A stretch of 64,000 nucleotides of DNA from Paenibacillus sinopodophylli (GCF_005930355.1 NZ_VDBO01000001.1:1461339-1525338); one strand, 5' to 3'. Shown: positions 29,365-37,933, numbered from the stretch's first letter. The notes: generated from the sequence alone by a model not told the origin. Numbers and translations: made by a program.

Positions 29365-29394
29365 TTGACGCTGCTAACGGTTACTACCTACAAT
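29365..29394 (+). promoter_or_regulatory. Promoter of AraC-binding-protein gene 1
   Basis: TTGACG (29365-29370), spacer 18, TACAAT (29389-29394). The block ATTGAC-C-GCTAA-G-TTACTACCTACAATAA is conserved at the same distance before the paralogue (54526-54555), which supports it as a real promoter with a shared control sequence in the spacer. Confidence 0.65.
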
Positions 29395-29435
29395 AAGCCT
29401 ATGCGTACAGACGTCTTGACATAAGGGTGAACATA

Positions 29436-31421
29436 ATGAATTGGAATGATCATAGCCTGCTCTGGAACCAGGCTTTTATTAGAATAATAGACATTCGCCG
29501 TATGAGAATGACGAAAGAACATACAGCTGTTTTTTATCAATTGCCATCCAGCGGGTTTCTATTTGGCATACGCGGCAGTGCGCGTATCATACTTGAAGGC
29601 GAGCAATATGCGCTGAAACCCTTGCATTTACTGCATGCTGGCAAAGGGATGCGAATGAACATTCAACTAACAGAGCAAGAGTTCGAATACTATCTCATCT
29701 TGTACAAAGCAATGCTGGCTTTACCCGCAAGCCGCGGACTGCAGAAGCTAATGGAGAGCTGCAACCCATTCGGAGTCCCTTATCATTTCAAGCCGCAAGA
29801 TGCTATGTATTTGTACGATATAATCAAGCAGATGGACAACCAGTGGAAACACTCCGAAATAAACGGAAAGCTTCAAACGAAAGGGCTGTTCTATCTATTC
29901 ATTCAGGAACTACTAAGCCAGCTTGAAGGACATCAACCGCTTACCGCTGCAGCTAGTCCCGTTGAGCAAGCGCTCCGATATATGAATGAACATTATAAAG
30001 AAGAAATCACAGTCCATGCATTAGCTCGTAGATGGAATTGCAGTCCAAGGCATTTCACACGCTTATTCCGAGCACATACTGGAAAAAGCCCAATTGAATA
30101 TCTCATGCATTTGCGTACGAACAAAGCTGAAGAGCTGCTTCTGCATACCGAAGCTACTTTGCATGAAATAGCAGCATCTGTCGGTTACCAGGATGAATAT
30201 TATTTTGGCCGCATGTTCAAAAAACAAACAGGTCTATCCCCCATTGCATTCAGAATGCACGGGTGTAAGCAGTCCGATTGGCCCCATAATCCATTTCAAC
30301 TGTCCGAAAAGTCCATTGTTGCAAATAACATTGACAGCTATATTGGTAATGATAATTATTATCATATTAGCAGAGAGGACGTTTTACACATGTACACGAG
30401 CAAGAAACCACCCTTGGCAGCAGTTATGCTGATCTGTTTGACACTGATCCTAACCGCATGCCAGACAGGCACGAGTACGAACGGAAATGTGGCTGGCGGC
30501 ACATCTAACTCGCCAACACTAACATCTGAGGCATCTGCGAGTCCTAATGTTGCGGGCGATGCGACCAGAGTGGTCTCTACAATGAAAGGCGACGTCACGA
30601 TTCCAGCGAATCCGCAGCGAATAGTCGGTCTGCCGGTTCAATATAGAGAGCTATTGTTCGCACTCGGCATTACGCCTGTCGCGGCCTTAAATGCACATGC
30701 TGAGTTTCCTGCGTATCTCAGCGACAGCTTTAAGGATGTTGTGAAGCTAGGTCCGGGTTTTGATATTCCCTACGAGAAAATATTGTCTACGGAGCCGGAT
30801 CTGATCTTAGGCGCGAATTGGAGAATCCAGAATGATTATGACTCACTAACGAAAATTGCACCTACGATCATGCTGCCTGATCAGAGCTGGCGCCTGAATT
30901 TGCTTGAGATGGGCAAGGTACTAGATAAGGTGGATGCTGCTGAGAAAGCAATTGCTGATTACGAAGCAGTGGCAGCGAGCGCTAAGGAGAAAATTCACTC
31001 TATTGCCGGGGATCAGACTTTCATGCTTATGATGGTAAACGAAAAGCAATTTTACATCATTGGAGAACAGAACGCACGCGGCGCAGTATTGCATCATGAT
31101 CTGGGGTTGAAAAAGGTCGAAGCCTACCCACAGGAAGAAAGCGTCCTCGAAGTGTCGCTGGAGAAAATGATCGAATACAATCCAGACTATATCATGCTGT
31201 TGGTTCAATCTTACGAAGATAGCACGGACACAAAAACAACTTACGACAACCTGTTAAAAAGCAGCATATGGAATCAAATGACTGCCGTAAAGAAAAATCA
31301 GGTATTTGTAGTCGGCACAGGCGATACAAGCAAAGAATGGCATCTTTTCGGAGAAGCCCCGCTAGCCAATCAATACGGCATTCAGGAAATTGTAAAAGCG
31401 TTTGAAAACAGCAAATCCTAA
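29436..31421 (+). CDS. AraC regulator fused to lipoprotein-type siderophore-binding domain, copy 1
   Basis: The ATG at 29436 follows AAGGGTG at six bases. The 661-residue frame has three parts. Residues 1-170 are a cupin-like sensory part. Residues 180-275 are an AraC DNA-binding domain with two helix-turn-helices (ITVHALARRWNCSPRHFTRLF; LHEIAASVGYQDEYYFGRMFKK). After a 45-residue linker comes a lipoprotein signal sequence (LAAVMLICLTLILTAC, lipobox Cys 342), a Ser/Thr-rich spacer and a FecB/FepB-type binding domain (about 365-661: RIVGLPVQYRELLFALGITP, EKILSTEPDLIL). The layout resembles Btr of Bacillus subtilis, but Btr has no lipobox. The junction contains a Fur-box-like palindrome and an in-frame ATG (30390), so a separate 343-residue lipoprotein may also be made. 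No permease gene is adjacent. Confidence 0.85.
   Translation: MNWNDHSLLWNQAFIRIIDIRRMRMTKEHTAVFYQLPSSGFLFGIRGSARIILEGEQYALKPLHLLHAGKGMRMNIQLTEQEFEYYLILYKAMLALPASRGLQKLMESCNPFGVPYHFKPQDAMYLYDIIKQMDNQWKHSEINGKLQTKGLFYLFIQELLSQLEGHQPLTAAASPVEQALRYMNEHYKEEITVHALARRWNCSPRHFTRLFRAHTGKSPIEYLMHLRTNKAEELLLHTEATLHEIAASVGYQDEYYFGRMFKKQTGLSPIAFRMHGCKQSDWPHNPFQLSEKSIVANNIDSYIGNDNYYHISREDVLHMYTSKKPPLAAVMLICLTLILTACQTGTSTNGNVAGGTSNSPTLTSEASASPNVAGDATRVVSTMKGDVTIPANPQRIVGLPVQYRELLFALGITPVAALNAHAEFPAYLSDSFKDVVKLGPGFDIPYEKILSTEPDLILGANWRIQNDYDSLTKIAPTIMLPDQSWRLNLLEMGKVLDKVDAAEKAIADYEAVAASAKEKIHSIAGDQTFMLMMVNEKQFYIIGEQNARGAVLHHDLGLKKVEAYPQEESVLEVSLEKMIEYNPDYIMLLVQSYEDSTDTKTTYDNLLKSSIWNQMTAVKKNQVFVVGTGDTSKEWHLFGEAPLANQYGIQEIVKAFENSKS
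30316..30392 (+). promoter_or_regulatory. Internal promoter, Fur box and start codon inside AraC-binding-protein gene 1
   Basis: ATGATAATTATTATCAT (30349-30365) contains the perfect 7-1-7 Fur motif TGATAAT-T-ATTATCA. A promoter can be placed in front: TTGTTG (30316), 17 bases, TATATT (30339-30344); an alternative is TTGACA (30331), 17 bases, AATTAT overlapping the Fur box. GAGAGGA and an in-frame ATG at 30390 follow, just before the lipoprotein signal sequence. The arrangement is repeated in the paralogue. Confidence 0.6.
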
Positions 31422-31502
31422 TAAATAATTAAAAACATTTACAAACGGGTTGACTCAACCACTTCACTCATGCTACGATAATCTTCGTCGTTACAGTGAT
31501 AT

Positions 31503-31586
31503 GCGGTCATGGCGGAATTGGCAGACGCGCTAGATTCAGGTTCTAGTGGTGTAACAACCGTGGAGGTTCGAGTCCTCTTGACCGCA
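31503..31586 (+). tRNA. tRNA-Leu (CAG)
   Basis: The 84 bases fold as a class II tRNA: acceptor arms GCGGTCA/TGACCGC with discriminator A, D-loop GGCAGAC, anticodon stem CTAGA/TCTAG with loop TTCAGGT (anticodon CAG), a long variable arm (TGGTGTAACAACCG) and T-arm GAGGTTCGAGTCCTC. The long variable arm and anticodon identify leucine. CCA is not encoded. It marks the left edge of the accessory island. Confidence 0.95.
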
Positions 31587-31662
31587 TCCTTATTGAAGAA
31601 ATTGGACTTATCCACAGGGTCAATGATTTAGTGGTCTTGTAGGAACTCCATTATTGAAATTT

Positions 31663-31711
31663 AGCACACTATCTTACTGTTTCTCAAAAACAGTTGGAGG
31701 TGTGCTTTTTT
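31663..31711 (+). terminator. Terminator downstream of tRNA-Leu
   Basis: Stem AGCACAC/GTGTGCT with an inner ACTGTTT/AAACAGT stem, followed by TTTTTT on the plus strand. It ends tRNA or upstream AraC-binding-protein transcripts. Confidence 0.75.
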
Positions 31712-31828
31712 GTTATGGTGATAAAATTTGCGATTAAGGATTTTCTACAGGATAGGTTATATAAAAACTGACCTTGCCTTAATAAAGTAGACAGCAAAAA
31801 AGCCTCATTACAACCGTTAGTCTAATCA

Positions 31829-32720
31829 TTAAACCGCCTCAAAACGCTGTAATGGCGGGATGTAATTGTTGGAGGAATGCGTTCTCCGTCGATTGTAAAA
31901 CAGCTCAATGTATTCAAATACAGCCTTTTTGGCCTCAGCCCTAGTCTTAAATTTACGCTCATTAAGCCATTCCATTTTGAGTTTCCCCCAGAAAGATTCC
32001 ATTGGTGCATTGTCGTAGCAATTACCTTTGCGACTCATGCTGCAGACGAAATCGTGTTTCTTCAGGAGACGTTGGTATTTCTTGCTGGCATATTGAACAC
32101 CACGATCAGAATGGACGATTAAACCTTTAACTGCGCCGGCGCGTCCTATGGCTTGTTTTAACGCAGAAGAGACGAGTTAGGCCTTCATACGGCTGTCCAT
32201 CGCCCAGCCTACGATTTCGCGGCCATGCAGATCCATAACTCCCGCGAGGTAGAGCCGGCCTTCATCGGTAGGAATATACGTGATATCTGCTAACCATTTC
32301 TCGCGTGGTTTTTTTGTTTCAAAATTTTGATTTAGAAGATTATCCGCGACAGGTAAATTGTGTTTAGAATTCGTTGTGGCCTTGTATTTCTTGACCACTT
32401 TAGACTGGATTCCATTTTCTTGCATGAGACGGGCTACACGGCCTCGGCTAGCTTTCTGGTCAGGCGGTAGATTCTTTGTAATTTGCGGCGACCTGTAGAT
32501 CTTACGACTTTCATGATGGATATTTCGAATCGTATCTAGCAACTTCCGATTTTCAACACTACCTTTGCTTTCAGGTCGCTTAATATAAGCATAATAGCCG
32601 CTTCGAGAGATATGGAGAGCCTGGCACATCTTTGCAATCCGAAATTCGAAGCGGTGTTCATAGATGAACTTGAACGTGTTTACTTCAGATTTTTCGCAAA
32701 GTAGGCTGCCGCCTTTTTTA
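31829..32720 (-). pseudogene. IS3 transposase orfB with premature stop
   Basis: The frame entered after the A6G slip reads KSEVNTFKFIYEHRFEF and MCQALHISRSGYYAYIK, then the DDE core: DITYIPT (first Asp), HSDRGVQYAS (second Asp), NAPMESFWGKLK (Glu). A TAA at 32177-32179 after SRMKA splits the core between the first and second Asp. Otherwise the frame is intact to its stop at 31829, so a single substitution disabled it. Confidence 0.85.
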
Positions 32721-32973
32721 GAATTTAGTTTTCTTCCTTGAGATCAGCGAGTTGCTTACGAAGCCTACGTATTTCCTCATCTTCTGCTTTAAGATTTCCA
32801 CTGCCTGGAAAGGATTGTTCGCCGTCTTGTTTATACAACTTTACCCAGTCTTTAACCGTCGTATAATGTACGCCTAGTTCCTTGGCTGTTTCAGAAGCTG
32901 TTGATTCTTCAGCCAATATACGCAGGACTACCTGCTCCTTAAATGCCTTGTCAAATTTCTTCCGTTTTCCCAT
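32680..32973 (-). pseudogene. IS3 transposase orfA with premature stop
   Basis: The ATG at 32973 follows GGAGGGG. The N-terminal helix-turn-helix (FDKAFKEQVVLRILAEE, ASETAKELGVHYTTVKDWVKLY) and leucine-zipper end (EEIRRLRKQLADLKEEN) are typical. A TAA at 32725-32727 interrupts the usual ENEILKKAAAYFAK end, which continues in the same frame to 32680. This removes the region carrying the frameshift signal. Confidence 0.75.
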
Positions 32974-33140
32974 ATGAACCCCTCCATGATTTATTATAGA
33001 GGTTTTCTTTGTGTCCATCTATTCGGAGCGAGGTCATTACCATTTGAAATCTTTACATAACCTGCTGACTGAATGTTGTGTTTTCTAAAAATCCCTCATA
33101 AATTGCCCCTATGTAACTTAACGTATATCATACAAGTTGC

Positions 33141-33503
33141 TCAAGGCTCGATATATCTTTTCTCACTGTACTTAACAATCCAGCCATCCTCTGTGTAAAG
33201 TTCGCCAGCCAAACCATCGCTAGCTCTTTTAATATCTATCTCTTCATCATCCAATTGAACTTTTAGATGAATCTTATCTTCTTGTTCTATAGTCCATAAC
33301 AAGTTATGAAGCGTCGTATCTACAACCTGAGATATTATGTAAGATAATATCTCTAATTGTTCCGTACTATAGCTTTCATTTATTTTCTTAGACATGGAGC
33401 CTCTCATTTTTCCTTCAATCAATTTTTCCCAAAAAGTAATTGATTGATCCCTGACTCCCGACATCAAAACTTGACCTAGAAAATCTATCTGCTCTCTACT
33501 CAT
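33141..33503 (-). CDS. Hypothetical protein, island gene
   Basis: The ATG at 33503 lies five bases after GGAGG; the frame is open back to 33545 without a ribosome-binding site. The 120-residue acidic protein has no signal peptide or membrane helix. I recognise no family. The predicted order is a helical first half (MSREQIDFLGQVLMSGVRDQSITFWEKLI) and a helix-strand second half (VVDTTLHNLLWTIEQEDKIHLKVQ). Size, charge and position after the Mrr-like gene recall immunity or accessory proteins, but this is inference only. It is the last gene of a probable pair with the gene at 33553. Confidence 0.5.
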   Translation of the reverse strand: MSREQIDFLGQVLMSGVRDQSITFWEKLIEGKMRGSMSKKINESYSTEQLEILSYIISQVVDTTLHNLLWTIEQEDKIHLKVQLDDEEIDIKRASDGLAGELYTEDGWIVKYSEKRYIEP

Positions 33504-33552
33504 AAGTTCCTCCAAAATATTAAACTGCTTCTTCGCGAAATTCAATTCACTT

Positions 33553-34194
33553 TTACATCACTGACTTCACAAGCTTCTCTGCCTTATAGTCCTTCCTAAT
33601 CTCATGCAAGACAGTACTATTTGCTTCAAACCAAGACTCTAAGATCATTCTTGGCTCTGCTTCAATCATATCCTTAGCCGTTCGAACATCATCTTCCTTA
33701 AACGCTTCAATTATCTTAATCAAATCAGCTCTATCAAGCAGCTTCACATGATTGATTCCAGCAAGCGTTTCACATGGTTCGGTAAACTTAGCAGAAGCTA
33801 TTACAATGGCTTTCTTGGCTTTGTAATAACGCATACATGAGAATACTTCCTGAACAGCGCTAATACCAACAGGGTCGATGTTACGCTTCGCTTGTACCAC
33901 GTTTCTTATGCCCTCACGATCAGTGAATACCACATCTGCTCCAAAATCTCTGCTGTTTGTCGTCTTATAAACGCCTGAGTATCCTAGCTCAATCAGAAGC
34001 CTATACAGATACATTTTAAACTCAGAGCCGTCTTCCATCTCATCAATATCTGTAATTTCAATTTCATTTAGGTTATAGCTTCCTTCAATTGGCTGACTAG
34101 AACTCTTCATTTCCGTTTTATTTCTGATTTTAATCCCAATAATAGCTGCCACACAAAAAACGATAATTAATGATAATACTATGTAACCAATCAC
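33553..34194 (-). CDS. Membrane-anchored Mrr-type restriction endonuclease-like protein
   Basis: GGAGG precedes the GTG at 34194 by eight bases; the ATG at 34209 overlaps that site. One N-terminal membrane helix (GYIVLSLIIVFCVAAIIGI) is followed by a linker and an Mrr_cat-type nuclease domain. That domain has the GYSGVYKTTNSRDFGADVVF strand with the catalytic Asp, NVVQAKRN with the Gln-x-Lys of Mrr enzymes, and a final CMRYYKAKKAIVIASAKFT ... KLLDRADLI strand-helix as in Mrr. Membrane-tethered Mrr-like nucleases occur in Bacillales beside defence or repair genes. Whether it cleaves modified DNA is unknown. It overlaps no neighbour but is followed closely by a small gene. Confidence 0.8.
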   Translation of the reverse strand: MIGYIVLSLIIVFCVAAIIGIKIRNKTEMKSSSQPIEGSYNLNEIEITDIDEMEDGSEFKMYLYRLLIELGYSGVYKTTNSRDFGADVVFTDREGIRNVVQAKRNIDPVGISAVQEVFSCMRYYKAKKAIVIASAKFTEPCETLAGINHVKLLDRADLIKIIEAFKEDDVRTAKDMIEAEPRMILESWFEANSTVLHEIRKDYKAEKLVKSVM

Positions 34195-34408
34195 AATAGA
34201 AACCTCCATATCAACTTACAACTTATGATCCAATGAATATGATGAATGGAATTTAGTACATTCAATTCACTACTATATTAATAGTGAAATATTACCACGA
34301 TTTTCCGAACTAGAATAGAGTTGTTAGTTTCATAGACTTTCCAGACACTCTCATAGGAATAAGTAAAGCACCATCAATTGATGATGCATAGATAGAGTTG
34401 CTCTTTTA

Positions 34409-34906
34409 TCAAGATTGTATGTCACGAAATAACAATTCAATGTCCTTATTAATGTCCGTTTTAGCAAGTGGACAGCCTTTATCCTCATACTCAAATACAC
34501 AGTAAGTAGTACTCGTGATATAGAAGTTCTTTAACTTCAAATAACTGGATTTAGGAAAATCATGTTCATGCCAACATTCCTTGAACCCTACGATACCATG
34601 CGTTTTTATAAGTAAATCCAAGATTTTCACAACTTTTCCAACAAAATCAATCGTTCGGCATGTGAAATCAATTTCTGTTTCCTGGTCTTGCTTATGGTCA
34701 ATGTCTTTATAAGAAACAATTTTAATATGTATGTAATCTTCATTTACTCTACTTAATGTCCATGTTGTACCTACTGGTTCCTCATACCACTCAAAATTAG
34801 TTTGTGACTTTAATTCATTATTAGGCACACAAGCAGGAATAAGTTGTAATAATGTCTTCAAAAATTCATCTAATGCATAGTCATACAGCTTGTTGAAAAG
34901 TAGCAA
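34409..34906 (-). CDS. Hypothetical protein, island gene
   Basis: The 165-residue frame starts at a TTG with no convincing ribosome-binding site, so the true start is uncertain. It is acidic, soluble, and has no membrane helix (FEWYEEPVGTTWTLSRVNEDYIHIKIVSYKD; IDFTCRTIDFVGKVVKILDLLIKTHGIVGFKECWHEHDFP). I recognise no family; the length, single domain and lack of partner motif fit small immunity-like proteins. Codon use is AT-rich like the rest of the island. Confidence 0.5.
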   Translation of the reverse strand: MLLFNKLYDYALDEFLKTLLQLIPACVPNNELKSQTNFEWYEEPVGTTWTLSRVNEDYIHIKIVSYKDIDHKQDQETEIDFTCRTIDFVGKVVKILDLLIKTHGIVGFKECWHEHDFPKSSYLKLKNFYITSTTYCVFEYEDKGCPLAKTDINKDIELLFRDIQS

Positions 34907-35040
34907 ATGATGTTTGGGGCAATTTCAATAAGTCCATCAGCCCATCCTTTAATACAATAATAACCTTATAATGCTTCTTTATGTATCAGATAAAACCGAA
35001 GTATGATATGCAACTGAAACATTAATATAAACCATCGATG

Positions 35041-35081
35041 AAGAAGCCATATACTATTTAACTGAGTAATGGCCTCTTTTT
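35041..35081. terminator. Hairpin after the GHKL ATPase gene
   Basis: Arms AAGAAGCCAT-ATACT and AGTA-ATGGC-CTCTTTTT pair imperfectly around a nine-base loop, about 90 bases after the ATPase stop. The T-run is best on the plus strand; on the minus strand TTCTTC follows. Confidence 0.45.
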
Positions 35082-35171
35082 AATGCAAAGCTTGTTTTAT
35101 TGATAATAGCATTTCGTTTATATATCATTACTTAGCTATTAGTTAGTTTTTCAAAACATTATTATTATGGT

Positions 35172-36863
35172 TTAAGACTTTACACGTCTAAACTGAATAT
35201 CTAAGCGTTCTTGCAAATATTCTTCTAATACTATGATTTCAATTCGATGTGGATCCCTTTCATCTTCTAAAAAATATTGCGTATATGTACCCTCTGAAGA
35301 GCTGGGAACACATCGTAACTTACGATTGAAACCAAATGCGTCTGTGACTACTTCATCATGTACTATTTGCAAATTCCAACACACAATGCCATAAAGGCGT
35401 TTGAATGAATGATTAAAATTATGTTTCAAAACATTTTTAAATTCAACAAAACGCAAATAGGAACGCTCTAAATCAACACCTGAATTTCTTAAGCGTGCTA
35501 GCACATCAATGCCTGCGTGTGTATCATAGTCGATAATTTCAAATGGAAAAAAATGCGGCTCTAAAATATTTATAGCATGGTAAATTGAAAACACACCTTG
35601 CTCTTGACGTGGTTCACGTAAGGTAATGTCTTTATATTCAGCAGTTTTTGCAGACTTAATTAGTTTTGCTCTTTTTTCAAAATCTTTTTCTTCTTTCCTT
35701 TCACTTTGATACGCTTGTGATTGTTCTTCAAGCCATTCCATGTTTCCCCAATCGTCACTTTCCGTAATTTTAGTATAGTGTTCGTTGATAGTGTTTTTTA
35801 TTTCCTCTAGAATATCCCCTGAGGTATTATCTACAGACCCTCGATTTGCCGTTAACCTAAGATCCTGACAATTAAAAAAAGCATGTAGTTTTGTTGATTC
35901 ACTACCTCGCTTATTTATCCATTCATTTTTTTGCTGAACAGGTATGTAGTCTTTAGCTAACCATACTCCATACCTCTCTTGAACGGTATATGCACCACTT
36001 GGAGCTTGATAACCACTTCTTTTTAACATGTTATTAACGATCCGTTTAGCTTTATTTCCTTCTATATACCAAATAGCTTGATATTTTATATCAGGGTATC
36101 TTCGAAGGTTACCTTCAAATACAAATTTTTTCACAAAATAGTCAGGTGCATCAGTTAAATGATCGTTCAACAGTTTATCTAAACTCTCCGATTCGTTTGG
36201 AAATTTATGACCAAATCTTAAAATTTCATGTGTGCTTCGATCAATTCCTTGTAAATGTAGAGTTACATTATTATATGGATGCTCACCAAACTGTCCTTCG
36301 AACGAGCCGAATTTGGTAAACCAATATATGTAGTCTTTTAAGCGATCATGTGTAAAAACGTCCCTTTCATTATTATTATATCCTGTTATTTCTATTAAAG
36401 TACCCTCGAATCTCTCTTGGCTTTCCTCGACTTCAACGTCTGGTACAATGCCATCATACAAAGATCCTATTGGATTATTCATGCAACATGAGAATTTCTT
36501 TTCATTTGTCCCTGTAACAACTACGATTCGTTCAGAATTAAAATAAATCTTTGTACCATGCCCTTTTTCCCCAATTAGAAAAGGGTCTTCATCCTTAACC
36601 TCCTTTCGTAAGCTGTTACCCAAATCAAAAAATGACTCTATCCCCTTATAGTCCATGCCTGTGCCATTGTCTCGAAGCAGTATTTTAAGTTTTTTGACAC
36701 CACGTTCTGTAGTTATTGAAAATGTAATAAAAATCTCTGATGCTTTTGCATCAAATGAATTTGATAGAGCTTCACGTACAATATCTAAGGGATTTGAAAA
36801 ATCTGAAGCAATTTCTAAAAATTCACGACTAGGGTTAACTTTCGGTTTAAATGTTGTTTTCAA
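35172..36863 (-). CDS. GHKL (MORC/Hsp90-like) ATPase with C-terminal nuclease-like domain
   Basis: The TTG at 36863 follows AAAGGAGG. Of 563 residues, the first 130 form a GHKL ATP-binding domain with all motifs: REALSNSFDA (E31, N35, D38), RDNGTGM (D65, G67, G69) and IGEKGHGTKIYFNSERIVVV (G98 to G103). The middle part (200-330) fits a S5-like transducer. A charged linker (about 380-415) precedes a C-terminal domain with a DTHAGIDVLARL ... LRFVEFKNV pattern (D453, E474, K476), which resembles a PD-(D/E)XK nuclease core. Bacterial MORC-like ATPases joined to nuclease domains are known from restriction-type loci. An ATP-gated nuclease acting on foreign DNA is therefore inferred. It sits between a serine recombinase and an Mrr-like gene. 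Confidence 0.7.
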   Translation of the reverse strand: MKTTFKPKVNPSREFLEIASDFSNPLDIVREALSNSFDAKASEIFITFSITTERGVKKLKILLRDNGTGMDYKGIESFFDLGNSLRKEVKDEDPFLIGEKGHGTKIYFNSERIVVVTGTNEKKFSCCMNNPIGSLYDGIVPDVEVEESQERFEGTLIEITGYNNNERDVFTHDRLKDYIYWFTKFGSFEGQFGEHPYNNVTLHLQGIDRSTHEILRFGHKFPNESESLDKLLNDHLTDAPDYFVKKFVFEGNLRRYPDIKYQAIWYIEGNKAKRIVNNMLKRSGYQAPSGAYTVQERYGVWLAKDYIPVQQKNEWINKRGSESTKLHAFFNCQDLRLTANRGSVDNTSGDILEEIKNTINEHYTKITESDDWGNMEWLEEQSQAYQSERKEEKDFEKRAKLIKSAKTAEYKDITLREPRQEQGVFSIYHAINILEPHFFPFEIIDYDTHAGIDVLARLRNSGVDLERSYLRFVEFKNVLKHNFNHSFKRLYGIVCWNLQIVHDEVVTDAFGFNRKLRCVPSSSEGTYTQYFLEDERDPHRIEIIVLEEYLQERLDIQFRRVKS

Positions 36864-37366
36864 AAAGATCCTCCTTTTATACTACGCTAAATTAATTGAA
36901 TGAAATTTGAATATAAATTCTATATGAAAACTTACATATAATAGATGTAGTGTTTCATATAACTTCCTTACGTAAATCGAATATCATAATTATACACTTG
37001 TTAAATAGTACCATATGATGAGTGGAGTGCGTTGGATTCTTTTTAGTCTGACTCTGTAAGTGCTACCCTCTGTTAGGAAAAGCCTTTTGATTCAAAAGGT
37101 AGAAAGTACCCCCCACCCTCAAGATACATGTCTTTTAAAAGTGGAGTTTTATTTATGAAGGCTATGTTTGCTTGTCTACGTATATTAATGAAGCCATGCT
37201 ATTTTATTAAGCATGGCTGTGTTTGATATATCTAATCGTCATCTCATGCATATGATCGGTATTCATCTTCTGAATTAGGTTATCTTTGTATGACTGTCCT
37301 GCATCCCTTTCGCTTGCAGTTTAAACATACATTTGAATACAGGATTTTTAGCTAAAGTTAGAAGGC
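36864..37366. other. 503-base intergenic region with palindromes
   Basis: No frame looks coding. It contains a perfect 8-1-8 palindrome CCTTTTGA-T-TCAAAAGG (37083-37099) and a hairpin AGCCATGCT/AGCATGGCT (37192-37218), the latter 149 bases downstream of the recombinase stop codon (minus orientation), where it could end that transcript. The palindrome next to a serine recombinase gene is a conceivable recombination site. Confidence 0.5.
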
Positions 37367-37933
37367 TTATCCTTCTACTACCTCTTTACGTTTATTAATC
37401 GCTCTGTACAACGTGGCTCTTTTAACTCCTGTTAATTCTTCAATTTCCTTAGCTGTATGAGTTTCGGCATCGTATAGTTTCAATGCGTTGGCAACCTTGT
37501 TCTGATCACTCAATGGCCTACCACCTACGCGACCTCTTGCTCTTGCTGCCTTTAAACCGGCCTGTGTACGCTCTATAATGATGTTGCGTTCAAACTCTGC
37601 AAACACTGCAAGCATTCCAAATAATGCTTTCCCAGCTGCGGTTGTAGTGTCAATGTTATCATTAACAGAAACTAGATGAGCGCCTTTCCCCTGAATATCA
37701 TCAAGCACCTGAATTAATTTAATTGTAGATCGTGCTAGCCTATCCAGTTTATAAACTACGAGCATATCACCCACACATAGAATATCTAGAACAATTTGCA
37801 ATTGCTCTCTGTTGTCCTTAGCACCGCTTGCCTTCTCCTGAAATATCTTCTGGACTCCGTAATTGTTCAATGCATCAATCTGCAAGTCCATTGTCTGATC
37901 CACTGTTGAAACCCTCGCGTACCCATAAATCAC
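37367..37933 (-). CDS. Serine recombinase, resolvase/invertase family
   Basis: The GTG at 37933 is eight bases after GGAGG and begins VIYGYARVSTVDQ, placing the catalytic Ser at residue 9 as in Hin, Gin and Tn3 resolvases; a GTG at 37948 is less likely. The 188-residue protein keeps the catalytic arginines (in KLDRLARS and the FERNIIIERTQAGL helix) and ends in a helix-turn-helix (AKEIEELTGVKRATLYRAI). It may catalyse inversion, resolution or integration of the island. No transposase partner is next to it. Confidence 0.92.
   Translation of the reverse strand: MIYGYARVSTVDQTMDLQIDALNNYGVQKIFQEKASGAKDNREQLQIVLDILCVGDMLVVYKLDRLARSTIKLIQVLDDIQGKGAHLVSVNDNIDTTTAAGKALFGMLAVFAEFERNIIIERTQAGLKAARARGRVGGRPLSDQNKVANALKLYDAETHTAKEIEELTGVKRATLYRAINKRKEVVEG

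Larger units (their letters stand above)
31769..33036 (-). mobile_element. IS3-family element (IS150-like), inactivated
   Basis: The 1,268-bp element is bounded by imperfect inverted repeats starting TGACCTTGCC (31769) and TGACCTCGCT (complement ending at 33036), with further matches at ATA-A and GACA. It encodes orfA and orfB on the minus strand with an A6G frameshift heptamer at 32713-32719. Both frames carry a premature stop, so the copy cannot make transposase. The flanking triplets differ (AAC and TTA), so no target duplication is seen. Confidence 0.8.

Noticed and set aside
31609-31617. TTATCCACA, a perfect DnaA box
   Set aside because: A single box without a cluster, AT-rich unwinding region or dnaA/dnaN nearby is not an origin.
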